Of a stretch of 64,000 bases of DNA, positions 56,475-64,000 are shown piece by piece. The number at the start of each line of letters is the position of its first letter. Positions within the stretch are counted from its first letter, which is position 1. The DNA comes from Rhizobium sp. C4. GTDB lineage: Bacteria > Pseudomonadota > Alphaproteobacteria > Rhizobiales > Rhizobiaceae. The stretch is from contig NZ_JAJNCX010000002.1 in assembly GCF_021026315.1 (NCBI RefSeq), forward strand, positions 547,580 to 611,579, in the 5' to 3' direction. Position numbers and translations under genes: made by a program. A model generated the notes under the pieces. The model ran no database searches. It was given only the letters and a program-made list of their open reading frames with translations, and was not told where the DNA came from.

Positions 56475-57482
56475 TTACGACAGTCGTCTGACGGAGCGCC
56501 GCACGACAAGCTCGACCGGGAGGTGGGTGACCGGCTCCACCTCGCTGCCTTCGATCAGCCTGCGCAGGACATTGACGGCCGTGCGTCCGATCTCCTCGAT
56601 CGGCTGGCGCACGGCGGTGATCGGCGGGTCGAAGAAGGCCAGCGGGCCGGCATCGTCGAAGGTGATGACGGAGAGTTCGCGTCCGGCGGTCATCCCACGG
56701 CCGCGCATCGTCTCCAGCGCGCCGAAGAGGATTTCGTCGGCGCCGACGAAGAGGGCGGTGACGTCCGGGTGTTCGTCCAGCAGCCGCGCGGTTGCCGTGC
56801 GACCGAATTCGACGGAATAGCTGCCGAAATAGGATGCGTTCAGCGTCGCGCCGGATTTCGCGCCGTCGATCACGCGGCGAAAGCCGGCCAGCCTTTCGCG
56901 CGTGCTCATGATGTCTTCCGGTCCGCCGATGAAGGCGAAGCGGGTGTGCCCGTTTTCGATGAAGCAGCGCGCCGCAAGCACGCCGCCTGTGTCATTGTCT
57001 GAAAAGACCCGCGGGGCCGTGACGCCGTCGATGTCTTCATCGATCACCACGACATTCTTCAGGTCGTTGATGACGGACGCAAGGTCTTCGCTGGCCCGGC
57101 TGTTGGTCGCAAAGATCAGACCGTCGACGAAGTTGCGGCGGAGTTTTTCGAGGTAGTCCAGCTCGCGTTCCCGGCGGTTGAGGCTCGAGAAAAGCATGAG
57201 GGCGAGGCCGGCCGCCTCCGCCTCGCGCTCGGCCGCGGCCGCGAGCTTGGCAAAGAAGGGATTGTCGATCTCGGGGATGACGAGCCCGATCGTGTCGGAC
57301 TTGCCGCGGCTCAGCCTTCGGGCATGGGGGTTGGGCTTGTAGTCGAGGGCGGCAATCGCCCGGTCGATCCGCTCCGCCGTGGCCGGCGGCAGGTTCAGCG
57401 AGCCGTTGAGGTAGCGCGAGACGGTGGCGGGCGAAAGGCCGGCGGCATTGGCGACATCCTGCAGCGACGGGGGTTTCGGCAC
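56475..57482 (-). CDS. LacI family transcriptional regulator
   Basis: A 335-residue repressor. The N-terminal helix-turn-helix LQDVANAAGLSPATVSRYLNG is followed by the hinge helix (KPNPHARRLSRGKSDTIGLVIPE) and a type 1 periplasmic-binding-like effector domain. Its hinge should bind CG-centred palindromes. Two such sites are present, at 53374 (deaminase) and 58539 (transporter), so it likely represses both. It lies between the creatininase and the small membrane protein genes, 33 bp after the former. The effector is probably a purine or creatinine-like compound taken up by the BMP transporter. Confidence 0.92.
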   Translation of the reverse strand: MPKPPSLQDVANAAGLSPATVSRYLNGSLNLPPATAERIDRAIAALDYKPNPHARRLSRGKSDTIGLVIPEIDNPFFAKLAAAAEREAEAAGLALMLFSSLNRRERELDYLEKLRRNFVDGLIFATNSRASEDLASVINDLKNVVVIDEDIDGVTAPRVFSDNDTGGVLAARCFIENGHTRFAFIGGPEDIMSTRERLAGFRRVIDGAKSGATLNASYFGSYSVEFGRTATARLLDEHPDVTALFVGADEILFGALETMRGRGMTAGRELSVITFDDAGPLAFFDPPITAVRQPIEEIGRTAVNVLRRLIEGSEVEPVTHLPVELVVRRSVRRLS

Positions 57483-57515
57483 GGGCTCCTCCTCTTCGGC
57501 TACACCATCCGCGAC

Positions 57516-58265
57516 CTATGGGGCCGATGCGATCGCGTTTCGCGACCGGAAGGCGGCAATTGCCTCGCGGCTCTGCCGGACGACGTGATCGATCAGCCTT
57601 TCGCCCTTCTCGGCCGTTGCCGGCCGCGGGTCGCCGAATGTGCCGGAGGTGTTGAAGTCCGAAAGGCGCATGGCTTCCATCCCGAAGGTCGGCGGAAACG
57701 CCGGATACTCCGGCACGGCGCGGCTCATCTCGACCGTCTCGGGCGCAAGTGCCAGCATGAAGGAGGTTTCCACCTCGTCGGCATGGTAGAAATGCGGTGC
57801 TGCAGGCGTGCTGTCGCAGATTTCGGCTGCGGCCTGCTCAAGTCCCGGATAGTCGAGACAGAGTGTGGGGAAATCATGCCGGTCGGCGAGCGTGCGCTGC
57901 GCATAGCCGATCGGCGCGCGGTTGCCGAAATGGCCGTTGACGATCACCAGACCGGCGATGCCTGACTTCTTGAGGCTCGTCCCGATGTCCTCGACCATGG
58001 CCTGCAGCGTTTCCGGCCGGAGCGAGATCGTGCCGGGGAAACTCTCCGTCGTCCAGGCCTCTCCGAAGGCAATCGGCGGCAGCAGAAAGCCATCCTCGGC
58101 CTCCGCCAGCCGGCGGGCGACACCGTTTGCCATCACCGTGTCGGTCAGGAGCGGCAGATGCGCCCCATGCTGCTCGACGGCGCCGATGGCCAGAAAGGCG
58201 AGAAGGTTGTCCTGGCCGGCACGTTCCCGCACCTCCAGCCATGTGCATCGCGCAGCGTCGAGCAT
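57516..58265 (-). CDS. creatininase family amidohydrolase
   Basis: A 249-residue protein of the creatinine amidohydrolase family. GAVEQHGAHLPLLTD carries the metal-binding Glu, His and Asp residues; the second metal region VNGHFGNRAP and HADEVETSFML follow. Members open creatinine, a 2-amino-4-oxo-imidazolidine ring, or related formamides. ATG 58265 gives the family N-terminus; an upstream ATG at 58331 would add 22 unrelated residues. It leads a minus-strand unit with the LacI gene and is divergent from the transporter. Confidence 0.87.
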   Translation of the reverse strand: MLDAARCTWLEVRERAGQDNLLAFLAIGAVEQHGAHLPLLTDTVMANGVARRLAEAEDGFLLPPIAFGEAWTTESFPGTISLRPETLQAMVEDIGTSLKKSGIAGLVIVNGHFGNRAPIGYAQRTLADRHDFPTLCLDYPGLEQAAAEICDSTPAAPHFYHADEVETSFMLALAPETVEMSRAVPEYPAFPPTFGMEAMRLSDFNTSGTFGDPRPATAEKGERLIDHVVRQSREAIAAFRSRNAIASAP

Positions 58266-58492
58266 CAGCCAATGTTCCTGATATCTGTTTGAAATTGGCG
58301 CATTTCCGCAGTGGCGCTCTGTAGCACACATGCTCCCGGTCGGCGTATCCGGCCTGGCGCGAAACTCCCGGTTGTCGAGTTGCCGGCGGTTCGGGCTTCA
58401 ATGCTCATCAATACACTCCGGTTGCGCTGTGCTCAATATTTCACCGGGCAGCGCTGTCGCCAACAATTTGTGCAGACTGTCGCCCAAGGCGG

Positions 58493-58522
58493 TTGACAGT
58501 CACGTTGAAGTCATAGTGTAAT
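58493..58522 (+). promoter_or_regulatory. promoter of the BMP-type transporter
   Basis: TTGACA (58493-58498), an 18-bp spacer and TGTAAT (58517-58522) match the sigma-70 consensus at 11 of 12 positions. The operator 16 bp downstream would cover the start of transcription. Confidence 0.6.
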
Positions 58523-58538
58523 ACCTTGGTAATGCATT

Positions 58539-58554
58539 TGTAAATCGCTTTACC
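58539..58554. promoter_or_regulatory. LacI-type operator upstream of the BMP transporter
   Basis: TGTAAATCGCTTTACC is a CG-centred palindrome (GTAAA/TTTAC arms). It agrees with the 53374 site at 13 of 16 positions and lies just downstream of the predicted promoter, as a repressor site would. Confidence 0.72.
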
Positions 58555-58842
58555 GGCTGGTTGTATGGCTTCTTTCCACCTTTTTTCCGCAGCGTCCAAG
58601 CGGGTCCTTCAGCGGCGCGTCATGCTCCGCAGGGGCCGGGCCTGCCGTGCTGATGATGGGGTCGCGAGTCTTGCCGTCACCGCAGACCGCGCTCTTGCGC
58701 GCGGACGGTTCAGCGCGATAAGCATCCCTTCTTTCTTCGCCCGCAACGTCGTCAGCAAACGGTTCGCCAGCTGTGGGGAGGTCGCCTGATCAGCGGCTGG
58801 CGCGCCCGTCTCATAACGAACATCAAACAGGAGAACTTCAGC

Positions 58843-59880
58843 ATGTCTTTCAAATCGATCCTTTGCGCCGCAACGGCGCTGACGCTGCTGTCCGGCACCG
58901 CATTGTCCGGCGCCTCTGCCGCGGAATACACCAAGGACAAGCCGCTCAAGGTCGCGCTCGTCCTTCATGGCGCGCTTGGTGACAAGAGCTTCTTCGATTC
59001 GGCAGCCGCCGGCATGAAGCTCGCCGAAGACAAGCTTCCCGTGAAGGTGAAGATCATCGAAGCCGGTTACCAGAAGGACCGTTGGGAGCCGGCGCTGGCC
59101 GATGCCGCTGACGGCGGTTACGATGTCATCATTGCCGGCACGTTCGAAATGACCAGCTATGTCGCCAAGATGGCCAAGGACTATTCCGACAAGAAGTTCA
59201 TCATTTTCGATGACGCGCCCGACTACAAGACCGGCTGCTGCGCCAACGTTCTGGGCATCCAGTACCTGACCTCGACCGCCGGCTACCTAGCGGGCTATGC
59301 CTCCGCCAAGGTGTCGAAGACCGGCACGGTCGGCGAAATCCTCGGCATGGAATTCAAGACCGTGACCGATTTCGCCGTCGGCTTCGACCAGGGCGCCAAG
59401 GCTGCCAAGCCCGACGTCAAGATCCTGAAGGCGACTGCCAACACGTTCTCCGACCCGGCCAAGGGCAAGGAACTGGCGCTCGCCCAGCTCGGCCAGGGCG
59501 CCGACGTGATCTTCCCGATCGCCGGCAGCACCGGCATCGGCGCGCTGCAGGCCGTCCGTGACGCCAAGAAGCTTGCCGTCGGCGTCGACAGCGACCAGGC
59601 CACCATCTTCGCCCCGACCGACGCGGCACAGGCCGACGTGATCTTCACCTCGGTTGAAAAGAAGGTCGGCCAGTCGCTCTACACGGCGCTGGAACAGACG
59701 ATTGCCGGCAAGGCACCCTATGGCACGGCGCTGCTGCTGGGCCTGAAGGAAGGCGCCGTCGGCATCTCGAAGAACAAGTACTACGAGAAGGCGGTTCCGG
59801 CTGACGTCCGCGCCGAGATCGATGGTCTTGAAAAGAAGATCGTCGCCGGCGAGATCACCGTCAACACGACCATGAAGTAA
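58843..59880 (+). CDS. BMP family ABC transporter substrate-binding protein (PnrA-like)
   Basis: A 345-residue exported protein with a signal peptide (about 1-26, ending ASAA). The mature part has KVALVLHGALGDKSFFDSAAAG and GSTGIGALQAVRD, typical of Bmp/PnrA proteins that bind purine nucleosides. Here it could bind a nucleoside, base or similar ring compound. It is the first gene of a four-gene importer (ATPase, two permeases). A hairpin behind the stop may explain the higher expression expected of a binding protein. Confidence 0.92.
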   Translation: MSFKSILCAATALTLLSGTALSGASAAEYTKDKPLKVALVLHGALGDKSFFDSAAAGMKLAEDKLPVKVKIIEAGYQKDRWEPALADAADGGYDVIIAGTFEMTSYVAKMAKDYSDKKFIIFDDAPDYKTGCCANVLGIQYLTSTAGYLAGYASAKVSKTGTVGEILGMEFKTVTDFAVGFDQGAKAAKPDVKILKATANTFSDPAKGKELALAQLGQGADVIFPIAGSTGIGALQAVRDAKKLAVGVDSDQATIFAPTDAAQADVIFTSVEKKVGQSLYTALEQTIAGKAPYGTALLLGLKEGAVGISKNKYYEKAVPADVRAEIDGLEKKIVAGEITVNTTMK

Positions 59881-59888
59881 GAAGAAAT

Positions 59889-59915
59889 GGCCGGTGGCGG
59901 AGCTCGCCGCCGGCC
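59889..59915 (+). other. intercistronic stem-loop after the binding-protein gene
   Basis: An 11-bp stem with one G-U pair (arms 59889-59899 and 59905-59915) closes a 5-base loop and is followed by only TTT. It probably stabilises the upstream mRNA or attenuates transcription into the ATPase gene. Confidence 0.6.
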
Positions 59916-59942
59916 TTTCCATGACAGGAATTCGAGGACTTC

Positions 59943-61490
59943 ATGACAGCCTTGCTGGAAGCGCGCGGCATCGCCAAGACCTATCCCGGCGGCACCGTTG
60001 CCAATAATGGCGTCGATCTCAGCATCAGGGCCGGGGAGGTCCATGCCGTGGTCGGTGAAAACGGCGCGGGAAAATCGACGCTGATGAAAATCCTGTTCGG
60101 CATCGAGCAGCCCGATGGCGGCGAGCTTCTGCTGGACGGGAAGCCGGTGCATTTTGCCGGCGCGAAGGCGGCGATCAATGCCGGCATCGGCATGGTGTTC
60201 CAGCACTTCTCGCTCGTCCCGTCCTTTTCCGTCTACGAGAATGTCGTGATGGGATCGGAGCCGAAGGCGGGCCTGCGCTTCGACCGCAAGCGGGCAATTG
60301 CCGAGGTGAGGGCGCTGTCTGAAAAATTCCGCCTGCCGGTCGATCCGCTGCCGTCCGTCGCCTCCATTCCCGTTGGCCAGCAGCAGCGCGTGGAAATCCT
60401 GAAGGCGCTTTATCGCGACGCCCGCATCCTGATCCTCGACGAGCCGACGGCAGTCCTCGCGCCGCAGGAGGTGGAGGAGCTTTTCGTCGCCGTCCGCAGC
60501 CTTGTCGCCCAGGGCCGCACGGTGATCTTCATTGCCCACAAGCTGCCGGAAGTGCTTGAAATTTCAGACTCCATCACCGTGATGCGCGCCGGCAAGACCG
60601 TCGCGCAGGTGAAGGCGCGCGACGTCACCGAACAGTCGCTCGCCAACCTGATGGTCGGCCGCGAAGTCACGCTCAAGGTGGACCGCGCCGTCACCGACAA
60701 ATCCACGGTGCGGCTGGAAGTCGCCGGCCTTTCCGTCAATCACGAGAATGGCACGACCGCCTGCGCCGATATCGACCTGCGGCTCCGTACCGGCGAAATC
60801 GTCGGTCTGGTCGGCGTCGAAGGCAATGGCCAGCAGGAGTTCATGGAAACGATCGCCGGCCACCGGGCCGCCCTCCGCGGCAGCGCCATGCTCGACGGCG
60901 TCGATCTGCTGGACCTGCCAGTGCTCAAGCGGCGGCAGGCGGGGCTTGCCAACATTCCGCAGGACCGCATTGCCGAGGGTCTCGCCGTTGGGGCGAGCCT
61001 CGCCGAGAACATGGCGGCGACGCGGCTTTCCGACGGCGGCTTCGTCCGGCACGGACTGCTCGACCGCAAGGCCATGAAGGCGAATGCCGCCGCACTCATC
61101 GACAAGTTCGCGATCCGCGCCGCAGGACCGGATGCGGCCGCCGGCACGCTGTCGGGCGGCAACATGCAGAAGGTCGTCGTGGCGCGCGAACTCTCCGAAG
61201 ACCCCAAGGTGCTTCTGGTGTCGCAGCCGACGCGCGGGGTCGACCTCGGCGCAACACAATTCATCTGGAAGACGATCACCGAGGCGCGCGACAAGGGCGC
61301 GGCCGTGCTCCTGAGCTCGGCGGACCTGTCGGAGCTCATGGCGCTCTCCGATCGCTTCCTCGTCTTCTATCACGGCGAGATCGTCGCGGCGCTCGAGAAT
61401 GACGAGAGCGTCACGCCGGAAGCGCTCGGCGCCTTCATGCTCGGCCTCGAGCGGCAGACGCCGGAACAGATCAGGGCAGTATCACTATGA
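59943..61490 (+). CDS. ABC transporter ATP-binding protein, double NBD (nucleoside/BMP type)
   Basis: A 515-residue protein with two ATPase domains. Domain 1 has Walker A GENGAGKST, a degenerate signature (VGQQQRVEI) and Walker B LILDEPTAVL. Domain 2 has a degenerate Walker A (GVEGNGQQ), the signature LSGGNMQK, and Walker B LLVSQPTRGVD, where the usual Asp-Glu is Ser-Gln, as in other YufO/NupA-type ATPases. It drives the importer with the two following permeases, and the stop overlaps the next start by 4 bp. Confidence 0.92.
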   Translation: MTALLEARGIAKTYPGGTVANNGVDLSIRAGEVHAVVGENGAGKSTLMKILFGIEQPDGGELLLDGKPVHFAGAKAAINAGIGMVFQHFSLVPSFSVYENVVMGSEPKAGLRFDRKRAIAEVRALSEKFRLPVDPLPSVASIPVGQQQRVEILKALYRDARILILDEPTAVLAPQEVEELFVAVRSLVAQGRTVIFIAHKLPEVLEISDSITVMRAGKTVAQVKARDVTEQSLANLMVGREVTLKVDRAVTDKSTVRLEVAGLSVNHENGTTACADIDLRLRTGEIVGLVGVEGNGQQEFMETIAGHRAALRGSAMLDGVDLLDLPVLKRRQAGLANIPQDRIAEGLAVGASLAENMAATRLSDGGFVRHGLLDRKAMKANAAALIDKFAIRAAGPDAAAGTLSGGNMQKVVVARELSEDPKVLLVSQPTRGVDLGATQFIWKTITEARDKGAAVLLSSADLSELMALSDRFLVFYHGEIVAALENDESVTPEALGAFMLGLERQTPEQIRAVSL

Positions 61491-62575
61491 GCAGCACGCG
61501 TTCCAACATGTGGAAGGCCGCCCGGCGGGAAACCGCGCGGGCGCTGACCGCGCTCGTCATGGCGCTGCTGGTCGCCTTCATCATCGTTCTCATCACCTCG
61601 AAAAGCCCGGTGGAAACCTTCGGCACGCTGCTGTCCGGCCCGATGACCTCCAAGCGGACGATCGGTCTCTGGATCGACGACGTCGCCAAGCTGACGATGA
61701 CGGGCCTCGCCTTCAGCCTCGTCTTCCAGGCGCGCCAGTTTTCCATGGGCGTGCAGGGGCAGGTCTATATGGGCGGGCTCTTCTCCGCCCTCGTGGCGCT
61801 TTCGCCGATCGGGCCGACGGCCATCGGCATGCCGGCCGCGGTGCTGGCAGGGATGGCGGCGGGCGCCTGCTATGGCTTCATTCCGGGTTATGCCAAGGCG
61901 CGGCTTGGTGCGAACGAGATCGTCTCGTCGCTGATGCTGAACTACATAGCGGTCAACCTCGTCACCTATCTGGTGCGCGAGCCGTTGGTTGCGGCGCCCG
62001 GCCTTTTGTCGACCGCGAATTTCCCGCCGAACACGATCTTTCCGACGCTGATCGACCGCACCCGCATCGACCTCGGTCTCATCCTGGCGCTGATTTCCGT
62101 CGCGGTTACCTGGTTTGCGCTCTATCGCACCAGTTGGGGCCTCAAGCTCCGTCTGGTCGGGCACAATGCCCGCTTTGCCGAATATGCCGGCATCAAGGCG
62201 AATTTCATCATGGTCTCGGCGATGACCGCGTCCGGTGCTCTGGGCGGCCTGCTCGGGGCGATGTTCGTGCAGGGCCAGGCCTATGGCAAGCTGCTGGTGC
62301 AGTTCGAGGGAAATCTTGCCTTTGAAGGCATCCTGATTGCGATCGTCGCCAGGAACCGACCGCTGGCCGTTCCCGTCGTCGCACTCTTCTACGGCTATCT
62401 CCGGCAGGGCGCGCTGATCATGGGCATCCGCACGGATGTGCCGACGGAGGTCATCGCCGTCGTGCAGGCCATCATCATCCTTCTCGTTGCCTCCTCCTTC
62501 AAGTTCGGCGGCGGCAGGCTGCTGGCGCGGCTGAAGCCGGCCAAGCCCGCGACGGCGACGGGAGCAGGCGCATGA
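61487..62575 (+). CDS. ABC transporter permease (BMP/nucleoside type, NupP/YufP-like)
   Basis: A 362-residue membrane protein with about eight to ten segments. It has the extended N-terminus of the larger permease of these pairs, and KARLGANEIVSSLMLNYIAVNL and KLRLVGHNARFAEYAGIK in the middle. It overlaps the ATPase gene and the next permease gene by 4 bp each, so all are translationally coupled. It forms half of the pore. Confidence 0.91.
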   Translation: MSSTRSNMWKAARRETARALTALVMALLVAFIIVLITSKSPVETFGTLLSGPMTSKRTIGLWIDDVAKLTMTGLAFSLVFQARQFSMGVQGQVYMGGLFSALVALSPIGPTAIGMPAAVLAGMAAGACYGFIPGYAKARLGANEIVSSLMLNYIAVNLVTYLVREPLVAAPGLLSTANFPPNTIFPTLIDRTRIDLGLILALISVAVTWFALYRTSWGLKLRLVGHNARFAEYAGIKANFIMVSAMTASGALGGLLGAMFVQGQAYGKLLVQFEGNLAFEGILIAIVARNRPLAVPVVALFYGYLRQGALIMGIRTDVPTEVIAVVQAIIILLVASSFKFGGGRLLARLKPAKPATATGAGA

Positions 62576-63513
62576 TCGATCTGCTGACTGCCGTCTTCTC
62601 CTTCGCCTTTCTGGTCACCGTGGTGCGCGCCTCGACGCCGCTGATCTTCGCCACGCTCGGCGGCCTCGTTGCCGATCTCTCCGGTGCGCTGAATGTTGCG
62701 CTGGAAGGCATGATGCTGATCGCGGCGCTGACCGCGGTCGTCACCTCCGTCTATGCGCCCTGGTATGTCGCCGTCCTCGCGGCCGTTCTGGCGGGCGCTC
62801 TCTTCGGCGCGATCATCGCCTTCTTTCACCTGAAGCTGAAGGCGGACATCATTCTGGCGGGCTTCGCGATCAACATTCTCGCCTCCGGCGGAACCGTATT
62901 TGCCCTGGCGCTGGCAACAGGCGGCGACAAGGGGACATCGATCAATCTGGCCTCGAAGTCCATTCCGGCCATCGATCTCAGCTTCCTGGCGAATATCCCG
63001 CTCGTCGGCCCCGTGCTTTCGGGCGTGCTTTCCGGTCATTCGGTGCTCAGCTGGCTCGCGGCACTGACGGTCGTGGGCCTCTGGTTCTTCCTCTATCACA
63101 TGCCGCAGGGGCTCTGGCTGCGGGGTGTTGGCGAATATCCGGCGGCGACCGAGGCAGCGGGCATTCCGGTCAACAAGGTGCGCGTGCTGGCGCTCATCGC
63201 TTCCGGCGCGCTTGCCGGGCTTGCCGGTGCGCAGCTTGCCATGTTCAACTATGTCGGCTTCACCCGCGACATGACCTCGGGCCGCGGCTTCATCGCGCTC
63301 GGTGCCGTGCTTCTTGGCGCACGCCATCCGGTGGGAGCGATGCTGGCAGCACTCCTCTTCGGCGTCTTCGAGGCCCTGTCGATCGTCATGCCCGGCCTGT
63401 TCTCGTGGATCCCGGCCGAGATGATCGTCTCCATTCCCTTCGTCGTCACCATCCTCGCACTCTTCCTCTTCAGCTACCGCGCCATGCGGGCAAGGGCGAT
63501 GCGCGGCGGGTGA
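62572..63513 (+). CDS. ABC transporter permease (BMP/nucleoside type, NupQ/YufQ-like)
   Basis: A 313-residue, strongly hydrophobic permease with ATLGGLVADLSGALNVALEGMMLI, the typical N-terminal pattern of the smaller partner (SGxxNIGxEG), and LRGVGEYPAATEAAGI, the coupling-helix region. It pairs with the preceding protein. It is the last gene of the operon; no strong terminator follows on + within 100 bp. Confidence 0.91.
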   Translation: MIDLLTAVFSFAFLVTVVRASTPLIFATLGGLVADLSGALNVALEGMMLIAALTAVVTSVYAPWYVAVLAAVLAGALFGAIIAFFHLKLKADIILAGFAINILASGGTVFALALATGGDKGTSINLASKSIPAIDLSFLANIPLVGPVLSGVLSGHSVLSWLAALTVVGLWFFLYHMPQGLWLRGVGEYPAATEAAGIPVNKVRVLALIASGALAGLAGAQLAMFNYVGFTRDMTSGRGFIALGAVLLGARHPVGAMLAALLFGVFEALSIVMPGLFSWIPAEMIVSIPFVVTILALFLFSYRAMRARAMRGG

Positions 63514-63879
63514 GGGCAGGCACCCGGGCGATCTTCGGGATCGGCAATCCACTCAGATGACAAGACGATAGGCCTGCCGTGAGAGCCTGCCATGCGGTGA
63601 CGCTGCAGGGATAGCAGACCATTCGTGAGGCAGGGAATTCCAGTTCCAGGTCCTGTTCCGGGGGCAAATCCGGAACCGCCACCGCGTGCGGTCGAACCTC
63701 AAGCGTCCGCAGCGCGACATCTGTGGGGGTAGGGCTCTTCAAGGGAAGTTCCCGACGTATCTGTTCGTTCAGCGGTCCCCTAACCACGGCGCGGGCAGGG
63801 CGCACCAGTCATTGCCTCCAGCCGCCAAAGGCTTCGCGCCGTTTGTCTGCAAGCGCATCCTCTCTCAGCCTCCGATGTG
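63514..63879. other. intergenic region with no recognisable gene
   Basis: After the permease stop there are about 365 bp before the minus-strand terminator. Short open frames occur but none has a ribosome-binding site with a recognisable protein family. The GC content is slightly lower than in the flanking genes. Confidence 0.5.
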
Positions 63880-63908
63880 AAAAACCCGGCCCGCTTTCGC
63901 GGACCGGG
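63880..63908 (-). terminator. Rho-independent terminator, minus strand
   Basis: On the minus strand a 10-bp stem with one G-U pair (arms 63899-63908 and 63885-63894) and a 4-base GAAA loop is followed by five T. It lies 35 bp past the stop of the minus-strand gene that enters from the right edge. Confidence 0.8.
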
Positions 63909-63943
63909 CTCGTTCGTTTTGGCCGTCGGTTTCCCGATCAGTC

Positions 63944-64000
63944 TTACTTCATCAAGGCATCGAGCGGGATCGGTTCGGAGATCGTCCAGCTGTCGATGAC
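63944..64000 (-). CDS. C-terminal end of a minus-strand gene (partial)
   Basis: An open frame of 18 codons and TAA runs off the right edge; its C-terminus reads IDSWTISEPIPLDALMK. Followed by a good terminator, so it is a real gene end. No family can be assigned from this length. Confidence 0.7.
   Translation of the reverse strand, partial: VIDSWTISEPIPLDALMK

Larger units (their letters stand above)
58266..58842. other. divergent promoter region, creatininase / BMP transporter
   Basis: These 577 bp hold no convincing gene. A promoter (58493-58522) and the LacI-type operator (58539-58554) occupy its middle. The stretch 58555-58842 before the binding-protein start is a long 5' leader with no clear riboswitch structure that I can see. 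Confidence 0.55.

Noticed and set aside
63686..63880. 64-codon + frame in the final gap
   Set aside because: No ribosome-binding site, no family resemblance, and it runs into the minus-strand terminator.

Overview
This is GC-rich, densely coded DNA from an alphaproteobacterium, most likely Rhizobiales (Rhizobiaceae-like). The basis is codon use, the many ABC uptake systems, a DUF2934 protein, and two copies of a 44-bp palindromic repeat of a type I associate with rhizobial intergenic DNA. There are no rRNA or tRNA genes, replication genes, transposases or CRISPR arrays. The content is accessory metabolism: several transport-plus-catabolism islands, each with its own regulator. A chromid or megaplasmid would fit, but nothing here proves it.

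Region 1 (1-6.9 kb): the end of an upstream gene (by position perhaps a binding protein), a sugar/nucleoside-type permease, an unusual ATPase-permease fusion, an amidohydrolase/deaminase, a CobW-type GTPase and an SDR, all on + and closed by a strong terminator. Region 2 (7-13.7 kb, mostly -): a predicted cytoplasmic winged-helix/solute-binding-protein fusion, a beta-hydroxyacid dehydrogenase, a YCII protein, a DUF2934 protein, glycogen debranching enzyme GlgX and a FadR-type GntR regulator. Region 3 (13.7-21.9 kb, +): a lactonase, a tagaturonate/mannonate-type reductase and a Zn-dependent polyol/aldonate dehydrogenase, which together suggest L-galactonate or L-gulonate breakdown. Two near-identical 15-bp palindromes lie in the divergent promoter. 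A PfkB kinase, a PLP decarboxylase, an HpaI-type aldolase and an HPP-CBS membrane protein follow.

Region 4 (21.9-42.2 kb, mostly -): a large acyl-CoA catabolic island. It holds a Baeyer-Villiger monooxygenase, a PaaG-like isomerase, a double SDR, a flavin reductase, an ADP-forming acyl-CoA synthetase, an SMP-30 lactonase, a branched-chain-type ABC transporter (binding protein, LivHMGF), another SDR, an IclR regulator, two different acyl-CoA dehydrogenases, an enoyl-CoA hydratase, an AMP-forming acyl-CoA ligase and a SnoaL-like protein. A 14-bp palindrome, TTCAY-N4-GTGAA, recurs at three separated promoters of this island and is probably the IclR operator. The chemistry suggests uptake and ring-opening/beta-oxidation of an alicyclic or aromatic acid or ketone; the substrate cannot be read from the sequence.

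Region 5 (42.3-63.5 kb): a nitrogen-heterocycle island. It holds an AraC regulator, hydantoinase-type HyuA/HyuB, a three-subunit molybdenum hydroxylase (whose Fe-S subunit has a Cys-to-Ser change in a cluster motif), a class III aminotransferase, a cupin-NTF2 fusion, an adenine deaminase-like enzyme, a ThuA-like protein, a LacI regulator, a creatininase-family amidohydrolase and a BMP-type (nucleoside-like) ABC transporter. Two LacI-type operators with the same centre lie before the deaminase and before the transporter. The window ends with a terminator and the C-terminus of a minus-strand gene.
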